This document shows positions 46,708-54,242 of a DNA stretch of 64,000 nt, piece by piece. The notes under the pieces are model-generated. The model had not been told where the DNA came from, made no database searches, and saw nothing but the letters and a program-made list of their open reading frames with translations. The first letter of the stretch is position 1. Every line of letters starts with the position of its first letter. A program made the translations under genes and the position numbers. The DNA is from Alphaproteobacteria bacterium (GTDB taxonomy: Bacteria > Pseudomonadota > Alphaproteobacteria > Micavibrionales > UBA2020), in contig JAEUKT010000002.1 of NCBI GenBank assembly GCA_016794125.1, positions 498,848 to 562,847 on the forward strand. The letters run 5' to 3'.

Positions 46708-47850
46708 TTATGCAGCTTCCAGAACGGTCGCGATGCCCTGACCGCCGCCGATGCACATGGTGGCGAGCGCGAATTGTTTCTTCTCGCGCTGGAGCAGCGT
46801 TGCCGCCTTGCCCGTCACGCGCGCACCGGAAGCGCCGAGCGGATGCCCCAATGCGATTGCGCCGCCGTCCAGGTTGACGCGGCTGTAATCCGCGCCAAGC
46901 TCGTTCAGCACAGACATCGCCTGCACGGCGAAGGCCTCGTTCAGCTCGATAATATCGATGTCCTTGATCGTAATGCCCGCGCGCGCCATCGCTTTCTTGG
47001 ATGCTTCGACAGGGCCGATGCCCATGATCTCGGGCGCGCAGCCCGAAACGCCCGTGCTGCGGATTTTTGCCAGGATCGGCAAGCCGCGTTCTTTCGCGAA
47101 CTGCTCCGATGTCACCAGCGTTGCCGACGCACCGTCGGTCAGCGGCGACGACGTGCCCGCCGTGACCGAACCCGACGCGTCAAATGCTGGGCGCAGGCCC
47201 GCAAGGCCCTCCAGCGTCGTTTCAGGACGGATGCAGCCGTCAGCGGAGACGACTTTGCCGTCTGCTGTCGTAATCGCGGTAATCTCGTCTTTCGTGCGGC
47301 CCGCTTCGCGCGCCAGAACGGCTTTCTGGTGCGATGCCAGTGCGTATTTTTCCTGATCGGCGCGCGGGATCGAATATTTTCGCGCAAGGTTTTCAGCGGT
47401 TTCACCCATACTGATATAGGCCTGCGGGAATGTTTTCACCAATGCGGGGTTCGGCAGCGGGTTGAAACCGCCCATCGGAATGCGCGACATGGATTCGACA
47501 CCCGCGCAGATGAATGCCTGCCCTGCGCCGCTGGTGATCGCGCCCACGGCCTGATGGATCGCCTGCATCGACGATCCGCAGAAACGGTTGACGGTAACGC
47601 CGCCCATCGACAGCGGCAGGTTCGCGATGTTCACGATCAGGCGCGCGACGTTGAACCCTTGTTCACCTTCAGGGAAAGCGCAGCCGAGGATCAAGTCTTC
47701 CAGATCCGCAACCGGCGCATTGGTGCGCCTGACCAATTCGGTGATGACGGCGGCGGCAAGATCATCGGGACGCACGCCGGCCAGGTCTCCCTTGGCGGCG
47801 AAGTGGAACGGCGACCGGACGTAACCTGCGATGACGGCTTGGGCGGACAT
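46708..47850 (-). CDS. Acetyl-CoA C-acyltransferase (thiolase)
   Basis: A 380-residue thiolase with nucleophile Cys in NRFCGSSMQAIHQA, His in GGAIALGHPLGASGAR and the C-terminal Cys in CIGGGQG. It is closely similar to the thiolase at 207-1382 (same VIAGYVRSPF start, GVRxDDL, FCGSSMQAIH, ESMSRIPMGGFNP), suggesting duplication. It lies directly before add with no gap. A degradative role is inferred from type. Confidence 0.92.
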   Translation of the reverse strand: MSAQAVIAGYVRSPFHFAAKGDLAGVRPDDLAAAVITELVRRTNAPVADLEDLILGCAFPEGEQGFNVARLIVNIANLPLSMGGVTVNRFCGSSMQAIHQAVGAITSGAGQAFICAGVESMSRIPMGGFNPLPNPALVKTFPQAYISMGETAENLARKYSIPRADQEKYALASHQKAVLAREAGRTKDEITAITTADGKVVSADGCIRPETTLEGLAGLRPAFDASGSVTAGTSSPLTDGASATLVTSEQFAKERGLPILAKIRSTGVSGCAPEIMGIGPVEASKKAMARAGITIKDIDIIELNEAFAVQAMSVLNELGADYSRVNLDGGAIALGHPLGASGARVTGKAATLLQREKKQFALATMCIGGGQGIATVLEAA

Positions 47851-47955
47851 GATGAAAACCCCCTGAAAACAATTGTTTTATTAATATGGTGGAGTGGTAA
47901 AACAATATCAAGAATGATAAAACTACCTTATTCCATAGTACTTTAGAGGTATGCG

Positions 47956-48861
47956 ATGTCCGACGATAAAATTCCCCACCACCTTTACAAAGTGACGCTC
48001 GGCTTCACCCGTCATCTGGATGGGGAAAAGGCGCAATTGCTGGGCGACGCGCTGGAGGAACTGGTTTCCGCCGTGTCTCTCCATAATCGTGAAGCGACCG
48101 ATGGCGATGACTGGACAATCTCGCTGACCAATTACGGCGCGCCCGATCTTAATGCCATCTTCCAGCGCCTTGAAGAGACGGAAGCGGGTATTATCACCCG
48201 CGACAACGTCACAGCGGAACGCCTGCCGGAAAAAGACTGGCTGCGCCATGTGCACGACAATTTCCCGCCCGTGAATATCGGCCGTTTTTTTGTCCATGGT
48301 TCTTACTATAAGGGCGAGGTTCCCGCCGGCCAAACGCCGCTGCAGATCGACGCCGCCACAGCATTTGGATCGGGTGAACATGAAACCACGCGGTCCTGCA
48401 TGGTTGCGTTCGAACAGATCGCAAAACATCATAAGGTCGAAAATGCACTCGATATGGGCTGCGGCTCCGGGATTCTCGCTATTGCCATCCAGAAAATCTG
48501 GCCGGGCGCAAAACTGACCGCGATAGATATCGACCCTGAATCTGTGGTCGTCAGCAACCGTCATGCAGAAATGAACAATGTCACGCTGGTGGCTGCGGCA
48601 GGCGACGGTTATAAGACCCCGCTTTCTATCCAGAATGCGCCGTATGACCTTGTCGGGGCGAATATTCTGGCAGGTCCGCTGATCGCCATGGCTGGCGATT
48701 TATATAATGCGCTCAAGCCCGGGGGCTATGCGGTTTTATCCGGCCTCCTGAAACGCCAGCAGCAGGATGTGACCGATGCCCATCTTGCACAGGGGTTGAG
48801 ACTGGTCGACGCCATTCCGGACGGCGACTGGGCAGCCCTGATTTTCAAGAGGGATAAGTGA
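47956..48861 (+). CDS. prmA: Ribosomal protein L11 methyltransferase
   Basis: A 301-residue PrmA that trimethylates ribosomal protein L11. The C-terminal SAM domain shows TAFGSGEHETTRSCM, DMGCGSGILAIAIQK, TAIDIDPESV and the catalytic NILAGPL motif (NxxxxP type). The N-terminal 100 residues form the L11-recognition domain. GAGG is 6 bases before the ATG. Divergent from the thiolase-add pair. Confidence 0.92.
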   Translation: MSDDKIPHHLYKVTLGFTRHLDGEKAQLLGDALEELVSAVSLHNREATDGDDWTISLTNYGAPDLNAIFQRLEETEAGIITRDNVTAERLPEKDWLRHVHDNFPPVNIGRFFVHGSYYKGEVPAGQTPLQIDAATAFGSGEHETTRSCMVAFEQIAKHHKVENALDMGCGSGILAIAIQKIWPGAKLTAIDIDPESVVVSNRHAEMNNVTLVAAAGDGYKTPLSIQNAPYDLVGANILAGPLIAMAGDLYNALKPGGYAVLSGLLKRQQQDVTDAHLAQGLRLVDAIPDGDWAALIFKRDK

Positions 48862-48863
48862 CT

Positions 48864-48892
48864 TTTACTTTTAGCCGCAGCCCCTATATAAT
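48864..48892 (+). promoter_or_regulatory. Possible promoter of Sel1 gene
   Basis: TATAAT at 48887-48892 with TTTACT at 48864-48869 (17-base spacing), 27 bases before the ATG at 48920. Confidence 0.4.
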
Positions 48893-48919
48893 AGAGGGAG
48901 CGACATTCTGGGGGATACC

Positions 48920-49600
48920 ATGCGCTTATTCGTCATTCTTGCCTGCATTTTCACGTTAACCGCCACACCGTCGTTCGCGCAGGCACCCGAAGCTTTCGAC
49001 ATGGAAGGCCGTGGCGAACAACTCCCCTCGACCGACGAATACAATAACCTGCCGCCCGGCCTGCTGCTGTCGCAAGAACAAGCGCAGGAAGTGGCGAAGG
49101 AAAGCGGCGGCGAGACCGTTGTCGGCCTCGGCGAAGTCACGCGCAAGGTCAACTACGACAAGATCATGGAAATGTACAAAGAGGGCAAGTTCGACGAAGT
49201 CGCCAAAAACCTGAAGCCCCTTTCCGAAGGCGGCCACCACGGTGCCGAAGAAATGATGGGCATCATGTACCGCTTGGGACAGGGCGTAAAGGTCGACCAA
49301 TTAAAGGCGTTCGACCTGCTCAGCAAGGCGGCGGAAGCGAACCGCCCGCTCGCGCAGCACCACCTTGGCACCATGTATTATACGGGTGAAGGCGTTCCGG
49401 CCGCCGATGCGGTAACGGCGCTGATGTGGCTGCATATCGCGATCGTCCACTATCCCGAAGGCCCCGAAAAAGAAAGCGCGATCAAGTCGCGCGACAACAT
49501 CTACACGCAGCTGACGCGCCGTGAAAAAGACCGCGCGCTGGAAATGGCGCGCGCCTGGCTATCGAAAAAAGGCGAGGGCCACCTGATGGATCTTCAGTAG
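48920..49600 (+). CDS. Secreted Sel1-repeat protein
   Basis: A 226-residue protein with signal peptide MRLFVILACIFTLTATPSFA, then an acidic linker and three Sel1 repeats (residues about 85-190: KPLSEGGHHGAEEMMGIMYRLGQGVKVD, KAAEANRPLAQHHLGTMYYTGEGVPAAD, with ALMWLHIAIVHYPEG). Same design as the protein at 37014-37787, so probably a periplasmic scaffold of similar kind. GGGGG lies 6 bases before the ATG. Confidence 0.86.
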   Translation: MRLFVILACIFTLTATPSFAQAPEAFDMEGRGEQLPSTDEYNNLPPGLLLSQEQAQEVAKESGGETVVGLGEVTRKVNYDKIMEMYKEGKFDEVAKNLKPLSEGGHHGAEEMMGIMYRLGQGVKVDQLKAFDLLSKAAEANRPLAQHHLGTMYYTGEGVPAADAVTALMWLHIAIVHYPEGPEKESAIKSRDNIYTQLTRREKDRALEMARAWLSKKGEGHLMDLQ

Positions 49601-49637
49601 CCCCCGCCCTTTTATCTCGTGACGTTACTTTTTTTGC

Positions 49638-49850
49638 TTATGCGGATTTCTTGAGCCCGATACCTTTGGAGCCTAGATAAGTTTTCGCGTAGTCATACGC
49701 CATGCCGGATTGTTCCCAGCCGTAATTCGCGCCGTCGCCGGTGACAGTTGCCCATGCCGCGCCGACCGTCTGGAATGCGGTCTTGAGTGCCGACGGTTTT
49801 TCCGCGTTGAAAAATTCATTGTTGTTCGCTGCTTTTTCCTGATCGGCCAT
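49638..49850 (-). CDS. Small hypothetical protein
   Basis: A 70-residue acidic-then-basic protein (MADQEKAANNNEFFNAEKPS ... GIGLKKSA) with no membrane segment. Start at 49850 has GAGGG 8 bases upstream; a GTG three codons earlier is less well spaced. No family recognised. It is 83 bases downstream of the pseudopeptidase-like gene ending at 49934 and in the same direction. Confidence 0.6.
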   Translation of the reverse strand: MADQEKAANNNEFFNAEKPSALKTAFQTVGAAWATVTGDGANYGWEQSGMAYDYAKTYLGSKGIGLKKSA

Positions 49851-49933
49851 TGTCTTCACCCTCTGTGCTTATGCCTCGTTGAACCTAAGGCAGACTACAG
49901 AGATTCTTAAATTATGTCAAATGTTATATAGAA

Positions 49934-50827
49934 TCAGCGGCGTACGACCGGCGGGGTCAGAAGACGGCTAATATCTTGTTTTATATGGCGTAAATGGGCA
50001 CGGTTGAATTCGTCTTCCAGCCCGTCATACCAGCCGCTCGTAAAGGGGCAATCCAGTAGATAATTCTGCCCGTTCGGCAGCATACCAATGCCCTCGATCA
50101 TGCCCTGGCGCAACGGTGCTGTGCCCACGCGGCTGCCCGCATCCTGCTGTATCAACGCCATGTCAAACATTTCCAGCGCGAAATGATCGCAGCCGTTGAT
50201 ACGCTCGCGCTCTGCAAACCACTGGTTGAACGCGGCCTTCAACGCCTCGCCGTCAAACTGCTTTTTCGGGTTCGACTCAATCGCGCGTTCGAACACAACA
50301 GAGATATCTCCGTTCGCGCCCGACAATAAATGCCGCCACAGGAACGATGCGCCGCCGCTGCGCAGCTCCCACGCGATCAGATGCGTGACGGCCTCGATAT
50401 CCGCCTCTTCAAAACGGCAAAGCCTTAAAAAATCTTCCGGGCGCAGCGCGACATCGGGCCCGCGGCCGCCGTGATGATGCCACGCGCGCCGCAGCGCGCC
50501 GATAAACGAAACCAGATACCGGCTAACGCCTTTTTCCGATTTTTGCAGCAGGTCGGGCTGATAGCCCAGGTCGAAATGGTTTTGCCCGGGATAAAAGAAA
50601 CTCGCATGCGGTTCCAGCAGCGGGTCGAGCCCGACAGAAACCTGATGCAGCATCGCGGACCTGACCAGCATACGGCCGATCGGGCTTTGTTCAAGGATGC
50701 GGATAAGGTTGCGGATATAACCGACGAAAGCGCGTTCGCGTTCTTCCACCGGCGCCAGATAAGGCTCGCTGTCGGCGATCGCAAAGAGGCGAACGCGGAT
50801 ACGCTTGTCGCCGAAGCCCCCCAGCAT
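49934..50827 (-). CDS. Degenerate metallopeptidase-like protein A (HExxH lost)
   Basis: A 297-residue protein. SFIGALRRAWHHHGG at residues 108-120 lines up with IHEMRHVWQ of copy 2, with His, Glu and His replaced by Gly110, Ala111 and Arg114. The next helix keeps the third-ligand position (FEEADIEAVTHLIAWELR, E141). It shares the C-terminal signature GMLPNGQNYL with its neighbour (GEMPNGRNYL). It is therefore probably a non-catalytic member of the family. GGGGG is 5 bases before the ATG at 50827. It follows the gene at 50878 after 50 bases in the same direction, a tandem pair. Confidence 0.65.
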   Translation of the reverse strand: MLGGFGDKRIRVRLFAIADSEPYLAPVEERERAFVGYIRNLIRILEQSPIGRMLVRSAMLHQVSVGLDPLLEPHASFFYPGQNHFDLGYQPDLLQKSEKGVSRYLVSFIGALRRAWHHHGGRGPDVALRPEDFLRLCRFEEADIEAVTHLIAWELRSGGASFLWRHLLSGANGDISVVFERAIESNPKKQFDGEALKAAFNQWFAERERINGCDHFALEMFDMALIQQDAGSRVGTAPLRQGMIEGIGMLPNGQNYLLDCPFTSGWYDGLEDEFNRAHLRHIKQDISRLLTPPVVRR

Positions 50828-50877
50828 AATATCCCCCGTTATCGCCGCCGGACAAAAATGGCGGCACAAAGAAAATC

Positions 50878-51915
50878 CTAGTGACCCCGCTCTGGCTGCG
50901 TGGTGCGTTTGGCACGGCCGGGCCATTTGTTGAAATCAACGACTTCAGCAGACAGCTTGACCGATTCCTGTACCATCTGCAGTTCTTTCTCCTGAAAGGA
51001 GCGTTCGAACTTGATGAACCACAGGAAGTTGGCATTCGAGCGGTCTTCGACCGTGGAATAGCACATGTCGGTCGGCGCGCGCTGCGATTTCATGGACAGG
51101 TAGTTGCGGCCGTTCGGCATTTCGCCCAGACGGGCGAACAAATCCATGCTGACTTTCGGGCGCTTCATGCCGGCTTTCATATAGCCGTGCTCGTCGAGCA
51201 GCATCTGGTGGATGATGCGCTTGTCGTGCAGTTTCGTTCGGCTGTCTTCGAAAAACTTGTCATACGCCGCACGGCTCGCTTCGCCGTTGTTCAGGGTGCG
51301 GAAATCCGTCTGCGCCTTCAGCTCGAAAATGCGGCTGACATCGGCGAGCGGCGTGGCAGAGATAAAATCCCACGCCTCGGACTGGCCGGCCAGACGCAGT
51401 TCCCATGCAACCTTCACCGATACCATCAGCACATCGGCCTGCTGCGCGCGGTTCACCAAAATCGCCTCGTCAGGCTCAAAGCTCAACGGGTTGACCAGCG
51501 CGCCGTTTTTGTGCTGGCCCGCACGGCGCAGTTCGCGCACCAGCAGGTTCAGCAGGTCGCCCTTCATGCGGTACGGGTTCAGGGTGATGATGCGGTCGTC
51601 GCCGCGCACGTAAAACTGCGAAGCGGGAGATTGCGTATCATATATAATAGTCAGCGTTTCCGGCTTGGCGTCCGCGAACAGGCTCTCGCCGGTGCGGCTT
51701 TGCATCAGGATGCTTTTCAGTTCCTCGACGGGAACCACATCGGCCTGCCAGCCGTTCTTATCGCAGACGCGGCCCTGATCCAGGCGCCAGTCCATGGCGG
51801 CACGATTGCTGAGATGGGTTTCTTTGGAACGCAGGCGTTTCGCCGTATCGCGAAAGCCGCGTTTTTCGGGTTTGGTTGTCTGGAACGTATCGTCCATGCC
51901 CGCATCTTTGCCCAT
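50878..51915 (-). CDS. Degenerate metallopeptidase-like protein B (HExxH lost)
   Basis: A 345-residue cytoplasmic protein. The strand ITLNPYRMKGDL and helix LLVRELRRAGQHK (residues 125-136) match IALNPYAPATDL and LIHEMRHVWQDK of copy 2, but the motif is RELRR (R127, R131 in place of both His) and the third-ligand Glu is Gln159 (QQADVLM). All three zinc ligands are thus gone, which points to a scaffold or regulatory role. AAGGG is 8 bases before the ATG. 242 bases upstream separate it from the phosphotransferase gene. Confidence 0.68.
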   Translation of the reverse strand: MGKDAGMDDTFQTTKPEKRGFRDTAKRLRSKETHLSNRAAMDWRLDQGRVCDKNGWQADVVPVEELKSILMQSRTGESLFADAKPETLTIIYDTQSPASQFYVRGDDRIITLNPYRMKGDLLNLLVRELRRAGQHKNGALVNPLSFEPDEAILVNRAQQADVLMVSVKVAWELRLAGQSEAWDFISATPLADVSRIFELKAQTDFRTLNNGEASRAAYDKFFEDSRTKLHDKRIIHQMLLDEHGYMKAGMKRPKVSMDLFARLGEMPNGRNYLSMKSQRAPTDMCYSTVEDRSNANFLWFIKFERSFQEKELQMVQESVKLSAEVVDFNKWPGRAKRTTQPERGH

Positions 51916-52157
51916 GCTCTCTACCCTTTATATTCTTGTCACACACACCGCTCTCAAGAAATCAGGCTCCCCAGCCCTTTTTCCGCTCAAGCAAACAGCG
52001 AAACTTCCCTTACATTCATCATGGGGGGTAGATGGTTAACATCTCCTTTTACGAAGTCGAAATAGCAGCAATATTAGTTGATTACGGAAACAAAACCGAC
52101 ATTTTTGGGATAAAAGAACCACAGAATAAGAATAATCTTGCTGTAAATCGGCAAAAT

Positions 52158-53177
52158 TTATTGATTTTCGTCAGTCATTCTCGGAATTGATTCGATTATC
52201 CCTAATCGGGACAAGCACTTAAGCTGCGCCAGCAGCATGCTTTTCTGCATCCAGCGCAAACGCGGCATCCGTTCGGGCACATCGCGATATGCCTGATCGG
52301 CAAAGTAGCCCGAAAGCGATGCCAGCATCGCAACCGCATCATCAGTGATATAAGAGCCGAATTGCTCCATCAGCTCTTCGATTTTGCCAAGACCTTCTGC
52401 TTCGAGGTTCGAAAACAAAAACATTTGATCAAAAACCAGCGGGCCGAAGCACGCATTCGGCCAATCGACCGCATAGGCACGATCCTTACTGAAAATAAAG
52501 TTGTCGAGACGCAGGTCGCCGTGCACAAGCCCTTCGGGTGCCCCTAAACGTGCAGCGCGGATCTGCCATTCTGTCAAGGCCTCGATGCTTTTTTCAAACC
52601 ATGCGTTCGCGGCAGCCTGATCGTCGAAGAGCGTCAGGAATTTTTTTCGGATCGCCGGGTCGTTTTTCAGGCGCTGCCATTTCTTGTCGACCGAAAAAAA
52701 CTGGCTGATATAAACCTGTTCCCGCACCGAAGGCAGGACTTCTTTTGCGCCGTCAAACTTCTGCCATGCGCGGAACAGGTCCATCAGCCGCGGCAACGAT
52801 GCAAGCGCCGGATCGTGATCGACGTATTCCCATACGCCCAGCATCCATCCGTCTTCTTCGCCGTCCGACACCACGCCGATATAGGGCGGCGATGCGTCGC
52901 GCAGCGCCTCGACAATCTGGTACGCGGAAATTTCCTGCGCAAGGTTCGCAGACCCATGCGCAGTTTCAGCGGGATGCGTGCCTTTGGCGAATACCTTGCG
53001 GCCCGATGCCAGCGTCATGATAAAGCCAGCCGATGCGGAAAGGCCGCCAAAAGCCGTGTTTGACGATACGATTTTATCGCCGCACAGTTTTTCAAGCTGT
53101 CGGAAGATGCCGGGGGGAAGGTCGGAAAACTCTGGTTTTTTTTCGCGGGCGTCGGGCTGTCTGATAAGCGCGACCAT
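52158..53177 (-). CDS. Phosphotransferase of the APH/choline-kinase fold
   Basis: A 339-residue kinase-like protein. The catalytic loop GLVHGDLRLDNFIF and the metal motif AYAVDWPNACFG are clear; the N-terminal lobe has a Lys in a strand (GRKVFAKGTHP) that would bind ATP. It could phosphorylate a small molecule; substrate not predictable. The start at 53177 is tentative because it overlaps the end of the upstream gene (53182) only if an earlier start is used. It is the second gene leftward from the predicted origin. Confidence 0.75.
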   Translation of the reverse strand: MVALIRQPDAREKKPEFSDLPPGIFRQLEKLCGDKIVSSNTAFGGLSASAGFIMTLASGRKVFAKGTHPAETAHGSANLAQEISAYQIVEALRDASPPYIGVVSDGEEDGWMLGVWEYVDHDPALASLPRLMDLFRAWQKFDGAKEVLPSVREQVYISQFFSVDKKWQRLKNDPAIRKKFLTLFDDQAAANAWFEKSIEALTEWQIRAARLGAPEGLVHGDLRLDNFIFSKDRAYAVDWPNACFGPLVFDQMFLFSNLEAEGLGKIEELMEQFGSYITDDAVAMLASLSGYFADQAYRDVPERMPRLRWMQKSMLLAQLKCLSRLGIIESIPRMTDENQ

Positions 53178-53181
53178 GATG

Positions 53182-53790
53182 TTACGCGGCTGCATCCTGC
53201 AGCACGGGCATACCTTCAATCTTCAGCTCTTCATCCGACATGCTGACAAGGCCGTCCTTCTTCACATGCACCTTGGTGCGGAACAGGCTGTCCTTGAACA
53301 CCATGAAGGCGAGCAGGTTGTAGGTCCCGTCTGAATCCTGCGACACCAGCGTCACGGGCTGCAGCATTTCCTGCATCACCTTGCGGCCCTGCAGCGGCGG
53401 CTCGATCTGCCAGCGGATATCATCGATGGTCTCGATGATCAGGAAGCGGCCATGGCGGCCGCGCACATAATTGAAGAAAAACTTCACGTATTCGACGACG
53501 GTGTTGCTGTCGAGCGTGATCGGCGCTTTTTCGTTCGTCTCGTAAATCGCCTGGTTCGTCCAGTTGACAACATTCACATCACCGGGCTTATAGATGGCAT
53601 ATTTGCGTGCGCCCGGTACGGCCGACAGGTCGGTCAGTTCGAACAGTTCGTAACCTTTGTAGAAGGGCAGTTTCTGGCTGCGAACGGTTGTGCTCTCCAT
53701 CGAGAAAGGCACGGGTTCCAGCTGCGGGTTGATCTCGCTCAGGATCCGCGCCGCTTTTTCTGCGTCCAGTTTCTGCCAGTCTTCCGACAT
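53182..53790 (-). CDS. Hypothetical protein next to the predicted origin
   Basis: A 202-residue protein with no recognised domain. Start at 53790 (MSEDWQKLDAEK) has AAGG 7 bases upstream; an ATG at 53817 would add 9 residues. It is a mixed alpha/beta protein: GARKYAIYKPGDVNVVNW, a helix VVEYVKFFFNYVRGRHGRF, and a strand-rich end (YNLLAFMVFKDSLFRTKVHVKKDGLV). It is divergent from hemE across the origin and leads into the phosphotransferase gene with a few bases between, so the pair may be an operon. Confidence 0.72.
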   Translation of the reverse strand: MSEDWQKLDAEKAARILSEINPQLEPVPFSMESTTVRSQKLPFYKGYELFELTDLSAVPGARKYAIYKPGDVNVVNWTNQAIYETNEKAPITLDSNTVVEYVKFFFNYVRGRHGRFLIIETIDDIRWQIEPPLQGRKVMQEMLQPVTLVSQDSDGTYNLLAFMVFKDSLFRTKVHVKKDGLVSMSDEELKIEGMPVLQDAAA

Positions 53791-53873
53791 TTTAAGACCT
53801 TGTGTTTGTTGTTTCATCCTAGCGCAGATTTTAACCGCGTGAAAAGCGTGTTTTCGGCAGTAAAAGGGGCAGA

Positions 53874-53894
53874 TGTGGATAAGCCTTTGGATAA
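53874..53894 (-). promoter_or_regulatory. DnaA boxes, left cluster
   Basis: TGTGGATAA at 53874-53882 is the perfect complement of TTATCCACA. TTTGGATAA at 53886-53894 (complement TTATCCAAA) has one mismatch and the same orientation, 12 bases away. Confidence 0.85.
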
Positions 53895-53996
53895 CCCTGC
53901 GCGCAAGTTCGGGGGCAGAATTTTTCAGGGATAACTCCCCGAGTCCGAACAAGGACTTAACAAGGGACTCGCGGGATGGACTCTGGAATAGAATAA

Positions 53997-54045
53997 CGTG
54001 GATAACTCGTGTTTACGGAATCATTAGTTATCCCCGTTATCCACA
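53997..54045. promoter_or_regulatory. DnaA boxes, central cluster
   Basis: CGTGGATAA at 53997-54005 (complement TTATCCACG, one mismatch), TTATCCCCG at 54028-54036 (weaker) and the perfect TTATCCACA at 54037-54045, the last two directly adjacent and head-to-tail. Confidence 0.85.
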
Positions 54046-54132
54046 GCTGCGAAGAATTAAGGGAATCCAGCAGCCTAGGCATGTTTTGCGTCAAACTGTT
54101 CTTTCTTGCCTGTCGCCGGCGCGGTGCAGCTT

Positions 54133-54166
54133 TGAGGATAAAAGCCGACCGCGCCATTTATCCCCG
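54133..54166. promoter_or_regulatory. DnaA boxes, right cluster
   Basis: TGAGGATAA at 54133-54141 (complement TTATCCTCA, one mismatch) and TTATCCCCG at 54158-54166, part of a 12-base direct repeat TTATCCCCGTTA also found at 54028-54039. Confidence 0.65.
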
Positions 54167-54180
54167 TTAATCACCGCACA

Positions 54181-54220
54181 ACAAACTACTACTAAAAGAT
54201 TCTAATACTTATATATATTC
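54181..54220. other. AT-rich block, candidate DNA-unwinding element
   Basis: Only 8 of 40 bases are G or C. It lies between the rightmost DnaA boxes and hemE, and includes TATATATA; it could also contain the hemE -10 region. Confidence 0.55.
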
Positions 54221-54242
54221 AGGTTCTCAAAACGGGAAACAC

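Larger units (their letters stand above)
53818..54242. other. Predicted chromosomal replication origin (oriC)
   Basis: A 425-base noncoding region between a leftward gene and hemE. It contains two perfect DnaA boxes (TTATCCACA or complement), at least three one-mismatch boxes, a repeated TTATCCCCGTTA, six GANTC sites and an AT-rich block beside hemE. The Caulobacter origin lies next to hemE and has DnaA boxes and CcrM (GANTC) sites; parS sites lie about 12-13 kb away. Genes to the immediate left run left and those to the right run right, as expected from divergent forks. No TTAA-N7-TTAA CtrA box is present. Confidence 0.85.

Noticed and set aside
53818..54242. CtrA-binding sites (TTAA-N7-TTAA) expected from the Caulobacter model.
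   Set aside because: TTAA occurs several times, but no pair has the 7-base spacing.
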